A DNA stretch of 64,000 nucleotides from Cheiracanthium punctorium (Eukaryota; Arthropoda; Arachnida; Araneae; Cheiracanthiidae), in NCBI GenBank assembly GCA_038373885.1, contig JAWZYV010014429.1, positions 620,001 to 684,000 on the forward strand, read 5' to 3'. Positions within the stretch are counted from its first letter, which is position 1. Every line of letters begins with the position of its first letter. Shown one piece after another: positions 22,785-34,332 of this stretch. The position numbers and the translations under genes were made by a program. The notes beneath the pieces were generated by a model. That model was not told where the DNA came from. It did no database searches and was given only the letters and a program-made list of their open reading frames with translations.

Positions 22785-24670
22785 GCTGCTCTATTCAAGA
22801 CGAAATTTCAGCCGTAGTTATTCAGAGGTTTAGGATTGCACAAAAAAGTAGAGCTCTCACAGTTACAGTTACACTGAAAAAATTGCGAAATTTCCCATTG
22901 GCAGCACCTACTTTTTTCTGTGAAATTTGATAAGTACATTGAAAAACAATAAATGGCGTAGTAGCGATACACGTATGAGAAAAATTCACGGCGTAAAATA
23001 ATTGCAAAGAAAAGAAATACATATTAAATTTTAATCTAAAATGATTATTTCCAGCTTATTAATTCCTTTTTTTTTATTTTACATCTGGGAATGATACCTA
23101 GTGATCAATACTGTCAAACATACATTATATTTAACATATTTTCCCTAACACCAATTCATTATTTTCACACTCATTGTTCCCATTTATTTTCCCGAATGAT
23201 AAAATAACATCATTCATTCCGTTTTATTAAAATTGTCTTTTTCGCATAAATTCCGTAAGAAGATAAAGAATTGAAACTTTAAATGATAATTCAGTTACAA
23301 AAATAAAAGTTTCTAACTATGTGGCTTTTGATAAAATAAAAGTTTCTTGAAAGTTTTTTGTATTACTATACAGAAAAACTTTTTATAAAACAAATATTCC
23401 GAATTTCTAACTCAAAAGAAGAATTTAATCAAATTTTTCCGTGAAGTGAAGCTTGTTACGCGTCTGCAATCGAATTGAGTAAAAATTTAAAATATTCTAT
23501 ATTTCATTCAGGATTTTTTAAGGTAACAAATCGAGAAATTTTATAATAAAAAGGAGTGTTACTTTTTTAGTAACTCAATTTATTCAGCAAACATTAAAGT
23601 CTAAACACTCTGAGAAACAAAACACTGACATAAATTATAAAAACGGAACATAGATACGAGCAAATACCGGGACTTACGCCGCACATTTTTTTTTTTTTTT
23701 TGACCTTGTATAAAAAATTCCAGGATGCACAAAGAATAAAATAAATAATGCTGTGATAATGTAGAATATAAAAATGTATACTGCTACAGAAAAAAAAAAA
23801 TTATTAATACTTTTAACAATTTTTTTCTAAAACATTTCACTTCGGGTGAGACGCCGCACCTGTTATAAGAAAATGAAATAATAATTAAAAAAATATTAAA
23901 ATTAATATTCATATCTGGACTACAATTACTCTGTAATAAAAAAAGAAGCTAAATAAGTATATAGAGGCCTACTAGTAGGTTTCAATCAATAATAGTCTGC
24001 CGACATAGTTCACTACTAAAGTTAATTATACTTTTTTTTAAATTTTAATTTTATTTAATCAACAACCTAACATCAGAGTTTTTGAGAGGGGAAAAGAGTA
24101 AATTAGTGTTTATTTTATTTTATTTGTTTTAACATGTTTTGTTTTTAGAGTTATGAGAAAAATTATTTTTTTTTCGCATAACTCTAAAACTTTAAACCGT
24201 AGAATTTTGAAATTTTGTATTTAGAACTATTGTAACATCTAACTGTGCATCTCTTTTTTGTTTGCAATCGACTGGAAAAATTATTTACAGCGTCAGCCAA
24301 ACGACTTTAAATACATTAAGGTTATGGATACATTCAATTCATTGAAAGTCTGTGGTCAGTTACTACTTTGGCTATCTCCAAAATCTTGCAAACTATCTCA
24401 AGCTTCTCGGCTTTTGGTGAAATATCGCCAAAGTAAGTGTCAGAAGAAAATCTTTCAAATTGAACCCAGCTTGGCGATATTGGAAATATTTAGCTAGAAA
24501 TTGCTAAACCTTAATATTACTGCAGTATTTTATCTCTTTCAAACAAAACAATTTTGGATGAAGTGGACCGAAAATATTTTTGATTTAATAGACGTACAAG
24601 GAAGTCATGTGTTGTCCACATCAGATTATTTTATGAAATAAGAGAATAAAACCAGTCTTCCTGTTACCCG
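22785..24670. other. AT-rich intergenic DNA, no gene
   Basis: Poly-T and poly-A runs and scattered short frames; no family, repeat partner or structure identified. Confidence 0.45.
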
Positions 24671-24678
24671 TCTTAAAC

Positions 24679-25202
24679 TAAGGCGACCATATTTCTAAAC
24701 GGTAATTTGGGGACAAATCAAGCATTGTCCTCGAATCTAAACAAAACTTGGGGACACTGGAAAATATTTTCGAGAACTTATTCGGGGACATAACATATTA
24801 CCATGTACACCCTCCAGAAATTGTATTCGAGGGCAAGAAAATTTTCGTGCGTCAATTTCATATTTAAAGCTTGGTTCTTCATGAAAGGTGATTAATCATT
24901 AACAAAACTGAAAGGGGAAATTTGGCTCATAGTCGAACACTTTATTGAATGTCTGTACACGCTACACACACAATGACAACAATCATTCAGAGATCGAATT
25001 TCATTGTTTCTCTGAGTAAATGGCGTTTTTAGTAGGTTTATTTTTCTTATTTCTTCAGTTTTTTCTGAAAGAAATAAACTAAACGGAAACTTTCAGGGAA
25101 AAAAGTACAAATCTTTAAATTTGGAGACATTTGGGGACAAAATGAAAAAAAAATCTAAATTTGGGGACTGTCCTCGAATTTCGAGGACGTATGGTCACCT
25201 TA
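24679..25202. mobile_element. hAT-type MITE (family 4)
   Basis: 524 bp, starting TAAGGCGACCATA and ending TATGGTCACCTTA (inverted, one mismatch), flanked by exact TCTTAAAC duplications (24671-24678 and 25203-25210). The interior carries several GGGGACA / GTCCTCGAAT words near both ends (24717-24790; 25130-25190). Non-coding. Confidence 0.9.
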
Positions 25203-25210
25203 TCTTAAAC

Positions 25211-26614
25211 GGAATTGTAAAAAGAAAGAAAGAAAAAAAAATTCCTATTTAAAAGCAAATTTACGTTCACTAAATATTTACGAGAGTTTATGGCAAATAT
25301 ATTCATAAAACCATAAAACATTTTCGTTTAAAACAAGTCTCCGTGAATTTAAAAGTCTGTTTAAGACTCCTTTTACTCTACTAGGAGAAATATGATAATG
25401 CGTAAAAATAATTTTTCATCATAAATACGTGGTGAAAAAAGGCCTGAAAATTCGTTGTTTAATATTTTAAAAAAATTTGTTACTGTAAAAGAAATTTTCC
25501 TTATCTTTATTTTCGCAGTTTAGATTATGACTATTATAAAAGTAAACTATTTTCAGATCATGAAAAACATCCCTAGCTTAGATATCATCCAATTTCTTCC
25601 CGGAGCACAATACACATAGATAAGTTTGTAATTTAAAAGCAAAAAAAAATGTTTTGTTCAAAAGGAAGGAACGTAGAAATTAATGTAGTACATTTATCAT
25701 CATCTGTCAAGTTCTTTGTTTCAACTGTTTTAAAACTGTAAAAAAAAATAATATTTTTTTATCTACAAACACATTCCGCAGGAAAGAATGATCGAATTTA
25801 TAATTTAATATCCAAAGTAATTCATGTATCTGCCTCTTTTCTTTCGGAAACAGCAAATTTTGCTAGATTAAGGATCTAAGACCATTTGTGTGAACATCAA
25901 CTAACAATCTTTATATATTCCCCCAAAATCTTAAAAACTAACAAACAATTTAAATCGCAGCAAATTTTTACGTCATAAAGTACTTTTCCAGAATTGTTTA
26001 TTTTTACTTATGAAATTATTAAATTAAATAAATCAACTAAATACAATTTCATTAAATTATGGCATAACCTGTAAAGCATTCTTTCGGGCATATCTGTAAA
26101 AGAGCTAAAACTGCTTTATGCATCATTCTGAGTAAGAACTTTTTGTAGCCTCAATGAGACTCGTGAGGCTTTTTTCGTGAATATTAATCACAATTACAAC
26201 CCAAAATCAAATTGTTTTTTTTTAAGTATCCTGGAAAATATTAATGTTAATTTTATCTGCTCAGTAAAACTTCATGTTGAATTCTAGGCAATTTTCAACC
26301 CCCCCACCATAAATTCTGGTATTCTATTGTGTGTCTTTGTAAAATAACAATCAATGGTGCCTAGATTTATTTTATTGGCATCTTGTTATTATGATCTCCA
26401 AGAACTGATATTGCTTACGTTACGTATGAAATAAAATAACACCATTGAATATCACCTTTGATCATAAAAGTAAAGTTCGCAGCAAACGATCTGCTTGATG
26501 ATCAATTTAAATTTACCGCTACGTAAGTGATTATACACACATAAAGAATTCGGTCGTAACAGTAATAGTACTGCTGAAACTATTCAAACTATCGTTCATC
26601 AGCCTAACATTTCA
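25211..26614. other. AT-rich intergenic DNA, no gene
   Basis: Nothing recognised beyond low-complexity A/T runs. Confidence 0.45.
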
Positions 26615-26622
26615 CTAATGCA

Positions 26623-26796
26623 CAGGGGCGTAGCCAGAAATTTTTCATGGGGGGGGGTTACGACTACTGCAACTCATATATATGTATACATATGTGTGAT
26701 AATGTAGTGAAGTATATACATTTTGTATGGCAAAAATTTTCTCATGGGGGGGGTCATGAACCCCCTAACCCCCCCCCCTCCTTGGCTACGCCTCTG
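26623..26796 (+). mobile_element. hAT-type MITE (family 1, copy 2)
   Basis: 174 bp, close copy of 1907-2077 in the same orientation (shared CAACTCATATATATGTATAC and AATGTAGTGAAG blocks). Ends are CAGGGGCGTAGCCAG and GGCTACGCCTCTG. It is flanked by exact CTAATGCA duplications (26615-26622 and 26797-26804). Confidence 0.92.
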
Positions 26797-26804
26797 CTAA
26801 TGCA

Positions 26805-28550
26805 GTATTTCTAATAATGTACTTGTACTAGTAGTATTTGTAATATAATGCATTTTTTCTAGCAATTTTTATAAGCCAAGAATTTTGAGAGATTTTTCTA
26901 AACATAAATTTTGGAGGTCGTCCTGCATTCGGTCCACCAAATGTTGCTAAAAATCCGTAAGTGCTTTTCAGTTAGCTCAGCACAAGCGATAAATGCCCAA
27001 ATATTTATATGGCATTTTAAAAAAATTTCATAAGTTTATGAAAAAGACATATTAAATTTAACGAGTGTTAAATTTAGTGAGGTATTTTACTTCCGAAATT
27101 GTTTATATCGTTGATGTTTTACGTTGCGCCAAACCGACAAATGACAGAATCTGCAAGTGGCGGAGTAGTATGAAAAAGTGCAGCAGAAGTAGTATTGAAA
27201 TACCGTAAGTAATTTTTACATTAAAGAACAATGAAAAAGGAAATTTCTATCGGCTTATATTCCAGTTTTCACTTTTTTCCTTTTCTTTGGAAAAAACGCA
27301 TTCCGGTCTTAGATTTGGAAATATAATATAAATTGTTTCTTGTCTGTTTTATTTGATTCAAAATTTTTAAAATTTTATTTTTTTTTCCTTATCAGAATTT
27401 TACTAGCAGAATAACATTTTTTAGTTTAATTTGTATCATATATACTAAGTAAAATAACTTGATTTTAATAACAAACTGGATATATTGAAAATCCCAGTTT
27501 TTAAAATATATGCGCTATTCGCATGAAAAATAACACAATAAAACAAATGATTGATATAATGAATATTCAGATGCAAAATAGATATTATGTAGTATAGAAC
27601 TTCTACTAAAAAATAATTAGACAGTTTTATTCACTTTTATGTCGACGACTTTTCTTCATAATCTCCCCCCAAAACCTTCACTTTACACTTAGAGAATATG
27701 AAGAAAGGAGAAAATAAAGAAAGAAAAACCTAGTTCTATTAACATCAAAGATCGAAGGAGAATCAACGTCAGAGGTTTTGTGATCATTTCAAAAGGAACG
27801 AAAATTATTTGACACGTGTCCCTTAAGCAAAGACATGAGTAAAGTGACAGAAATGTAATTTCGTATCCAACTTTGGTTTATGACTGTATGTGAAACCTTT
27901 ATTGCGAAGATTTATTTATTGAACAGATAAGGAAAAAAATACTATTCACTTACTTAAAATGTTTTAAGGCTAGAGATAATATTACATACAGAAATAGCAT
28001 CACTCACACGAAATTTATGAAAATGTCTTAGAAATTATTTTCACACTGGGTGTAGAATAGAAAAAGTTTTTGCAAATTTATCAAAAAGTATATTAAATTC
28101 TAACTTTAAACCATAAATTATTGCTTTACAATAACTTTTCTCATTTAGAGTAATTTTTATTAATACACAGTAAATAATTTGAAAGTGTAATATTTTAATG
28201 ATTTAAAAAGCATGTAGAGTTTATATTAACACTTCTCTCTCTTATATCGTGAACCTTAAACGAACAAGTTAAAATGCTGTATCATACAATATAATATAGT
28301 ACATAAAAATATATAAAAGCACAAAGAAATAAATTCATATACAAATAATTAACGTTCGAAGGCAAGAAAATGCTTTCTAAAGAAATCTTTATAGCTTTAC
28401 TAAAATCAACCAAACTTCGAAAACAATATCTTAACTCGTTCATCATATCCTTTGGGATCAGATATTCCTCTTAAACAAAAGTAATGCATAATTAACATCT
28501 AAAAATAAAGCACCTTTAACTTTTGATGTTACTCTTACGGAGGAAACGTC
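26805..28550. other. AT-rich intergenic DNA, no gene
   Basis: No gene recognised. A GC-richer patch at 27110-27210 ends in ACCGTAAGT, a donor-like string, but I see no supporting exon or acceptor. Confidence 0.4.
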
Positions 28551-28552
28551 TG

Positions 28553-28720
28553 TTACTTTGATTTTACTCGCACGTATAACACCCTTCCCTACCTCCCAAC
28601 GCAATACGCAATTCCTTCCTTCCTGAAACTACCCCCCTTACCATTCAGGCCACCAAAGTAAAACAAGGGCGCATAAAATTTCACTGACAGAAATGTGATC
28701 ATGGCATTTCACCTATACGG
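28553..28720 (+). repeat. Duplicated segment, copy 1 (empty site)
   Basis: TTTGATTTTACTCGCACG...CTTCCTGAAACTAC...AAGGGCG-ATAAAATTTC-ACAGAAATG matches 29024-29040 plus 29543-29700, that is, the two flanks of the hAT-like element at 29041. This copy lacks that element. Confidence 0.6.
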
Positions 28721-28756
28721 CTGCCCCTTTTTTTCAGCATTGGGCAATCTGTCCAG

Positions 28757-28983
28757 CTGTTCTCGCGTTCTTCCATTTTTCAGCAGATGTCAGTGCTGTT
28801 AAAAATAATCCTGACAATTTTTTTTTACGGGAAATGACGTGCTAAAAAGTAAAGGATTCTCGTGGAGCTTGATCACCCGCAACTATTCTTATAGAAATCA
28901 AATCTATTCTTCGTGACTGGCAACAGTCAAAACGTCAGAGTTTGGTGTTCCCAGAGCGGGAACACTGCGCGTTAAAGGGTTAA
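28757..28983 (+). mobile_element. TTAA (piggyBac-like) MITE, partial copy
   Basis: Matches 49986-50220 closely (CTTCCATTTTTCAGCAGATG, GGGAAATGACGTG, GTCAGAGTTTGGTGT) and ends in GCGCGTTAAAGGGTTAA, a piggyBac-type end, with TTAA at 28980-28983. A subterminal hairpin GTGTTCCC/GGGAACAC lies at 28945-28965. The left end is not intact: the block at 28717-28744 is inverted relative to the full copy. Confidence 0.7.
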
Positions 28984-29040
28984 ACCTGTGTTGTTAGTCT
29001 TAGGAAAAGTAAGTTTGTTTATTTTGATTTTACTTGCGCA

Positions 29041-29542
29041 CAGACTTGTAGCCAGGCGATTTGGCATGGGGAGCAGTGGCCCCAGGATAGCTTTGCATGC
29101 ATTTTTAATTGTTTCCTTATCCCCTTTTTTTCAGAGGTCCTTTAAGTGTTGAGAAAGCATAACAGTAGAAATAATGCAAATACGATGTATTGTAGCGACG
29201 ATCTAGATCATTCGCTTGTGTAGTTGACAAGCCGGTCAACAAAATACCCTGGGTTGAGATTTTGAACAATAACTCGGTTAAATGCAAGTAAGGCAATAAC
29301 TTATTTTTTGGTCTTGTAATATCGAGAATTGTTAGGGTTTTAAAACTTGGTTTAATGCAGAAAATGCACACTCTGTCGCACATGCTTCAATGGTGGTAAA
29401 GCCGAATTCAACAACTTTAAAATGTTTAATTTTTTTCAATTTATTATCACTTTTCTGTCTATTTTGCACATTGGGGGAGAGGACAAAATATTCCTCAGGA
29501 GGCACTGCCCCCAAACTACCCCCCCCCCTGGCAACAGGCCTG
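29041..29542. mobile_element. hAT-like MITE (family 5)
   Basis: Starts CAGACTTGTAGCCAGG and ends CCTGGCAACAGGCCTG (inverted, about 13 of 16). Flanks CTTGCGCA (29033-29040) and CTCGCACA (29543-29550) match at 6 of 8. The paralogous copy at 28553-28720 reads straight through without the insert, which fixes the boundaries. Minus-strand open frames inside have no recognised motif. Confidence 0.7.
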
Positions 29543-29550
29543 CTCGCACA

Positions 29551-31400
29551 TATCATCATTCTCTATCTATTGCACAAACTATGTAATTCCATTCTTCCTG
29601 AAACTACGCGCTTTTCCTTTCAGAGAAACAAATTTTATTTTGTAGAAAAAAAAGAAAGAAAAAATCAAGGGCGTATAAAATTTCGCAGACAGAAATGAGA
29701 TCACGGCATCTTTCTGATCGTGCATTACATTTCCCAGACAGAAACAGAACGCACTGATCCATTACACCGCGCGGATGTCGCATTAGGGGAGAGGAAATCG
29801 AAGAAAACATATTATTGAAAGATGTTGCGAGTTCCGGCCACAGAACCGGGAAAAACTGTTTTCGGAGTAGTAACGAAATGTTCAAATTCACATATCTTCG
29901 CTAACACTGACAGAAATCCCCGGAGCTAGGTCACATTTTATTTGCATTAGAGTTGTCCTTTTGAAGAAATCAAACTTGTTCGATGACTTCGATTACATAA
30001 ACGAAATTCTGTCAAGGGTGCACAAAAATTTAGTTTTTTCTTGCGTAAGTTATATTTTATTCTAACAAACGAAGAAGCAGTACCGGTTTTTATTTTTTCA
30101 GAGACAGTCATTGAACATACAGCAGGATTGGTCATTTAAAAAATCATTTTTATTTTATTATTACTGATAAAAAAAAATATTAAAAGCCTGCATTCGAAAA
30201 TTCACAGCCTATAGAGTTTTGAAATGATCGATTGAATAGTATTGCAAGATTTTCTGAAGAGTGAAATCATTTGTGAAAATTGTAGGTGAATTTTACTTTA
30301 CATTTCGTAATTGAAATTAATTTATTGTTCATCATATTGTATCGTACAAATGTTGAATAAACACCTTAAAATGTTATATTTTATAACTGAAATTAATTTT
30401 TTTGTTCACGCTGTAGTATCTTACAACTTTTGAATAAACACTTTAAAATGTTTCATATCCTTAATCTATTTAATGTGTTTTAAACTTCGTTTCTAAATCA
30501 CTCGGTTTTTCAAATTACAGCAGCTTCAAAATAATAAAAAATAAAGGGATGCGGTCAACATTTGTTCAATATATTTTCGCTATTTTAGTTCCATAGTTAG
30601 TTTAGTTTTTAGAATTTCCATAATAAATCTACGTTTCGCAACTTACCTACAATAGTTCATGAGGATTTTTAAAAAATCGTTCTACCAATAATATTTTATT
30701 AGAAAAAATAACTTATTGAATGTGTTCTTCCTTTAACTTAATAGAAGTACATTATATACACTGTCGTCTAATTTGCTACATTAAATCACAAATATTTCTA
30801 AAATGAAATAAGGTCGTAAAAAAATTACAAAAATGGAATAAACAAGAACTCTAAATATAATTCTTGAAGTGAAATTCAAGAGAGCAAGAAAAGAATGCAA
30901 GCATACACGTTCCCAAAAAACTGTTTTCTCAGAGCTGATTTGCATAACGCAATTATGAAGCGCTTGTTATTCACTTTAAAAATTTATGCAACTTTTTTTT
31001 TGGCTTCACGTGATCACAAAGGAGCCTTAAGTATTTTTTTAATTCCCTGTCCTTCGCTTAAAAATCTTTGATCGGCTGACATTACCCGATGAAATTTCAA
31101 ATGCAAACAACCAATCAAAAAAGAGCAGGTTTTTTGCTAGATAACGATGGCAAACGCATTCCAAAGAATGCTTAAGAAAAGAATAAATATAATGGAAAGT
31201 CATTTTAAGTTAATTCTTGAAACTTGAGATCTTTTGATTATAATTAAAATCAGTGGTGTCTCATCAAAAATGAATAAAATAATGACGTAACGCATTTCAA
31301 CGAAGAAACTTTTTTTCAAATTGCGGACATTTGCCATATAAGCACTGTCCACTACCAACGCCGGAATTACTGGTCTCTTTATTAAGGAAGCACCTAATAG
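29551..31400. other. AT-rich intergenic DNA
   Basis: Contains duplicated segment copy 2 (to ~29720) and a two-copy 76-bp direct repeat at 30312-30453 (TGAAATTAATTT...TTGAATAAACAC-TTAAAATGTT). Otherwise no gene seen. Confidence 0.5.
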
Positions 31401-31404
31401 GTGA

Positions 31405-31525
31405 ACCAGCGTTGCCTCCTACGTAGGGACGGACGAAATGGCACCCTAGCCCGTACCGAGTATGGAACCCGTACCCGTGGTGTGGTAGAACTGCTCTCTA
31501 ACCGCTACACAAGACGGGCGGCTGA
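31405..31525 (-). repeat. tRNA-derived SINE-like sequence
   Basis: On the minus strand the order is GCCCGTC, TGTAGCGGTTAGAGAGC (A-box-like D arm), CCACACCACGGG, GGGTTCCATACTC (B-box-like T arm) and TACGGGC, which can pair with the start. This is the layout of a tRNA-related SINE head or a tRNA pseudogene. The anticodon arm is not clean, so a working tRNA is unlikely. Confidence 0.5.
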
Positions 31526-32060
31526 ACACAAAAACTCAGGCTAAACAAATGAAATTATGTGAACAGGAATGCCCTGATGGATCATCATCAGTTTTATAGA
31601 CCTATCTTTCGTACGGTTTACATCCTGTATTAACCTTGATATTCAGGAACAATCTTTTGAAGAAACTATTGGTAGAATTCAATTAAAACTGCGGGATTTC
31701 ATGATAAAATGATGGCAATTTTATGCAGTAATACAAAAAAGTTACAGATTTAAGGAGAAGGGAAGAAGTATAATATCGAATGCCAAAGAATTTCACTTTT
31801 CAGAACGCACTTAAGCATTTTACATCACTTTTTAAACTTTTACACTCTGGTGGCCATGCTCATCCTGCACGAAATCTGCGAATTCTATCGTAATTCCAGG
31901 ATAAGCTTCTCGTGGAAGTTTCCGTCATCACTAACAGATGGCAGCACCAACATTTATGTATTTCAATTTCTCTGAATGCAAATATATCATCGTTTTCTTC
32001 ATATTTTTTTCTTTATTCCAATATTTTTTTTTCTTCATATTTCTTCATATTATTAAGAAA

Positions 32061-32115
32061 CTCGATGTCATTAAGACATCGGGTCATTAACCTCGATGTC
32101 ATTAAGACATCGGGT
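32061..32115. repeat. Two-copy hairpin repeat
   Basis: CTCGATGTCATTAAGACATC plus GGGT occurs at 32061-32084 and again at 32092-32115 (31-bp period). Each copy contains an inverted pair CGATGTC/GACATCG around ATTAA. Confidence 0.8.
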
Positions 32116-32417
32116 TTTCAATGAGTTTGCTCAGTTTCTAAGAAAAAGCCTGTGTACGTCCATCGTACGTTCTTTTCGGATTCCGATGATAGGCCTCTGA
32201 CCGAAAGATTACCTAATTTTGGTATCTTTCTCTATTGGGGCTTCCATTAATTAACACTCGAAGTGGTGGTGGAGGGGTAAGGTGTTTAACCAAATGTGAC
32301 AGGAGGGGGTAGGGAGGTGTTTAACCAAATGTGATAGGATAGGGGGGGAAAGTTTAATGACGCTGTTACATAATGCTTGAGCTTTAATGAATTTTCAAAT
32401 TTTCAAGCATATGAATT

Positions 32418-34082
32418 AGGGTGTATCAAAAAACTTTTTTCTCGAAAATCGTTTGTCTTTAGTGCTATTTTTTGGCCAAATTGGCTCAATAAGAAGTGTA
32501 ACAAATTTCAACTCGATCGGTTAATGGCTTCAGGTGCCGCTTTTGACTTAAAGTTTGAAAAAAAAAATGAAAGAAGCAACTTTTTGGAAAAAAAAATTAA
32601 AATATAATTTTTTCGAAAATTTCTTGTTACTGCAAATAAAGTTTACCTTATTTGACTCAATAATAGGTGAAAAAAATTTCAGCTTGATCGATCAATATGT
32701 TCAGTTGTGGAAATGAGCTTAAAATTTGAAAAAAAAAGTCGAAAAAAAGGGGAATTTCTGTAAAAATTAAAGAAACGTCTTTTACTTTTGGCCATGAAAT
32801 TTTGCCGTTGCATTATGTCTGAATGACGTAAATTACGCTTAGTAATAATAATAATATAATAGGAACATTGAATTCTATATTACTAGAATAATTTTATAAA
32901 TGCATAGCAACATATCTTAAAAACTGCATGACCGCGTTCTTATAAAGAAAGTATCTCATGGATAAAAAAACAGCCTACTTTAGTACAGAATCTGAGCTGT
33001 GAATCTGTTACCGGAAAGAAGAATGTTTACTGGTAGCTTAGACATAATGGAGACTAAACGTCGAGAGAAACAGATTCATCGTAAAGAAAAGAGATGCATA
33101 CTGAATGTAAATAAGATTGTTTCAATTTCTTCATCTGAAGTGCTTATAAATGAAAGTGAAAGTGAAACCGAGATAGATTCTAATTCAGACAAAGAGTTCA
33201 ATCCTTCTGAAAAACTAGAAAAATTGAAAGAAAAAATTAAGCTTGCTAACTTTGCAAGTGCAGTTTACAGGACTCACATTTCTAATCGGAAAGCAGCTCT
33301 TTTAGCTTAATCTCTTTTAGAAGACGTAGGTCTTGTTACAACTGATAACAAAGAGAAATTGATTGACCTAAATAAAGTTGTTGGAGAAAAAACAAAGTCA
33401 GGCAAAACCGTTGTAAAGGAGGCTGCATCAGGACTCGGGTCCCATAAGGTGAAAAGACTTTATTTTGAAGGAAGACAAGATGAAAATTGATAATTTAGAA
33501 AAAGAACGATAACAGTTATCGTACTCTTGTGAAGGAGGAGGGGGGGTCGGAAGGGTGAGCGGAACTCGAAATGCAGTCACCTCCACGTGGTGAGTTCTGG
33601 GCTATTTAAAAAAAAACATCAAAATTCAAAAATAGACAAAGAGCTCTAAAACATACGTCTTATGTTATTTACGTTATTGAGACTTCATGTACATACAAAA
33701 TATTTGTATTAAAGAAATGGAATGTCTCTACAGAGTGCCAGCGAAATTCCCCCCTTTTTTTTTCTTTTTTTTCAATTTTTAAGCACATGGCGGCAACTGA
33801 ACATATTGATCAATCGAGCTGATTTTTTTTTCACTTATTATTGAGTCAATTTAGGTAAACTTTATTCCTAGGGACAAGAAATTTTCGAAAAATTTATATT
33901 TTAATTTTTTTTCCCCAAAAGTTGCTTTTTTCATTTTTTAAAAAACTTTAAGTCAAAAGCGACACCTGAAGATATCAACCGATCGAGTTGAAATTTGGTA
34001 CACTTCTTATTGAGCCAATTTGGCCAAAAAATAGCACTAAGGACAAACGAATTTCGAAAAAATGGTTTTTTCGATACACCCT
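32418..34082. mobile_element. DNA transposon with ~335-bp terminal inverted repeats
   Basis: Left arm 32418-32752 and right arm 33748-34082 are inverted copies, starting AGGGTGTATC and ending GATACACCCT; shared blocks include TTTTTTGGCCAAATTGGCTC, TCGATCGGTT and TTATTGAGTC-like words. The 1-kb middle holds a broken coding region. No clean target duplication is visible. It could be a deletion derivative of a larger element. Confidence 0.8.
32999..33490 (+). pseudogene. Transposon-encoded protein fragment
   Basis: One frame broken by TAA at 33308-33310. The first part is basic then acidic (KRREKQIHRKEKR; ESESETEIDSNSDKE). Then HISNRKAALLA, stop, SLLEDVGLVTTDNKEKLIDL and GEKTKSGKTVVKEAASG. The S-N/D-R-K-A...L...G stretch resembles SDRKATVVLTSTLKSLG of the transposase at 16217-18535, so the two elements may code distantly related proteins (inference). 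The catalytic part is missing. Confidence 0.5.
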
Positions 34083-34332
34083 AATATGTATACACCTTAT
34101 GAATTAACCGAAACATTTTCATTTTGCAGCAGATTTATACACAAAATACCCAGGGCCGCCCTGGAGCAAAATGTGAAAGAATTAGTTTTATCGCCCTTTA
34201 CAATTAAAATGGGAATAGAAAATCCTTCAAAAATGGTATGCTCTATAACTGAAATTTCTCAAAACTTAATACCTGAAGTTATCATTTATCGGGATTAAAA
34301 GCCAAAAACTAAAACTAATAAGTAGTATAACA

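Noticed and set aside
29332..29698. Open frames over the 29.0-kb MITE edge
   Set aside because: They cross the element boundary and poly-C runs, and show no domain.
31405..31525. Functional tRNA gene
   Set aside because: The anticodon arm does not fold cleanly and the region is longer than a tRNA; a SINE head fits better.
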